A DNA stretch of 64,000 nucleotides from Paracoccus bogoriensis (GTDB taxonomy: Bacteria; Pseudomonadota; Alphaproteobacteria; Rhodobacterales; Rhodobacteraceae). Location of the stretch: NCBI RefSeq assembly GCF_019431455.1, contig NZ_JAHYSR010000003.1:101995-165994 (forward strand). The letters are read 5' to 3'. The position numbers and the translations under genes were made by a program. Positions within the stretch are counted from its first letter, which is position 1, and each line of letters begins with the position of its first letter. This document shows positions 63,905-64,000 of this stretch, piece by piece. The notes below the pieces were generated by a model. The model was not told the origin of the DNA. It saw only the letters and a list, made by a program, of their open reading frames with translations, and searched no databases.

Positions 63905-64000
63905 TCTGGTTAGGCGACTGTGTGAGCCTGCTGCGGTGATCCGGGGATGTCCCGATGAATGTTGAAATCGGGTCGGGGCAGCGTTGCCGGGCTCATGGTT

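Noticed and set aside
61047..64000. Second copy of the tRNA-Met 3' end as an att site
   Set aside because: I looked for the T-arm and acceptor sequence downstream and found no repeat within the window.

Overview
The window is a high-GC, densely packed chromosomal segment from an alphaproteobacterium. Gene content and order point to Rhodobacteraceae, most likely Paracoccus or a close relative: secA/ppiC/argJ/mutT, rimP-nusA-ylxR-infB, a bacterial TspO, a short GluRS, a 41-residue bL36, and repeated GGATATTT-type intergenic elements. The assignment rests on recognised proteins and synteny only; there is no 16S gene here.

Layout. 1-2011: two adjacent peptide deformylase genes (the first cut by the window edge, the second lacking the catalytic residues) and fmt. 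2111-7778: secA facing away from a ppiC-argJ-mutT operon, then a very small ORF. 8229-13828: the translation/transcription operon rimP-nusA-ylxR-infB on the minus strand, with a terminator-like hairpin inside its leader. 13917-20442: tspO-pip, ubiG, a marR-nitrilase-grxC-comF minus-strand group, and methyltransferase-hemH on plus. 20445-22361: two L,D-transpeptidases around a CAP-domain lipoprotein. 22425-28252: a five-gene minus-strand operon (hslO, nudL, cca, ABC exporter, RNA methyltransferase) in which every junction is a 4-nt start/stop overlap. 28413-36194: Nudix, a receiver-PP2C phosphatase, ilvA, argG-mog, N-formylglutamate amidohydrolase, tRNA-Val, rpmJ, an RTX-repeat protein, rpsO. 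36716-46199: pnp, clpB with a heat-shock-type promoter, pyrF, smc. 46249-60804: ridA-GDPD, an acyltransferase, peroxiredoxin, FAD reductase-rsmD, DUF305, a class V aminotransferase, ABC exporter-ygfZ-dinB, efp, a small family-specific protein, pfkB-metallopeptidase, and gltX. 60970-61046: tRNA-Met.

The last 3 kb, immediately 3' of tRNA-Met, differ in character. All genes run on the minus strand: an AlpA-like HTH gene, an intact WYL-domain regulator of the BrxR/CapW type with inverted repeats upstream, and one base after its stop codon the start of a SNF2/RapA-like helicase. That helicase is frameshifted and then breaks off just before its Walker A motif, where it joins, at a short shared sequence, the body of a phage/accessory HTH protein. 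That HTH protein is itself frameshifted in a G run. Next come the C-terminal end of an HK97-type phage capsid gene and a phage-like HTH ORF. I read this as a decayed genomic island, combining a prophage remnant with the stump of a defence operon whose regulator has outlived its effector. It is the most unusual part of the window.

I found no CRISPR array, no intact integrase or transposase, and no rRNA. Most long ORFs opposite real genes are products of the high GC content.
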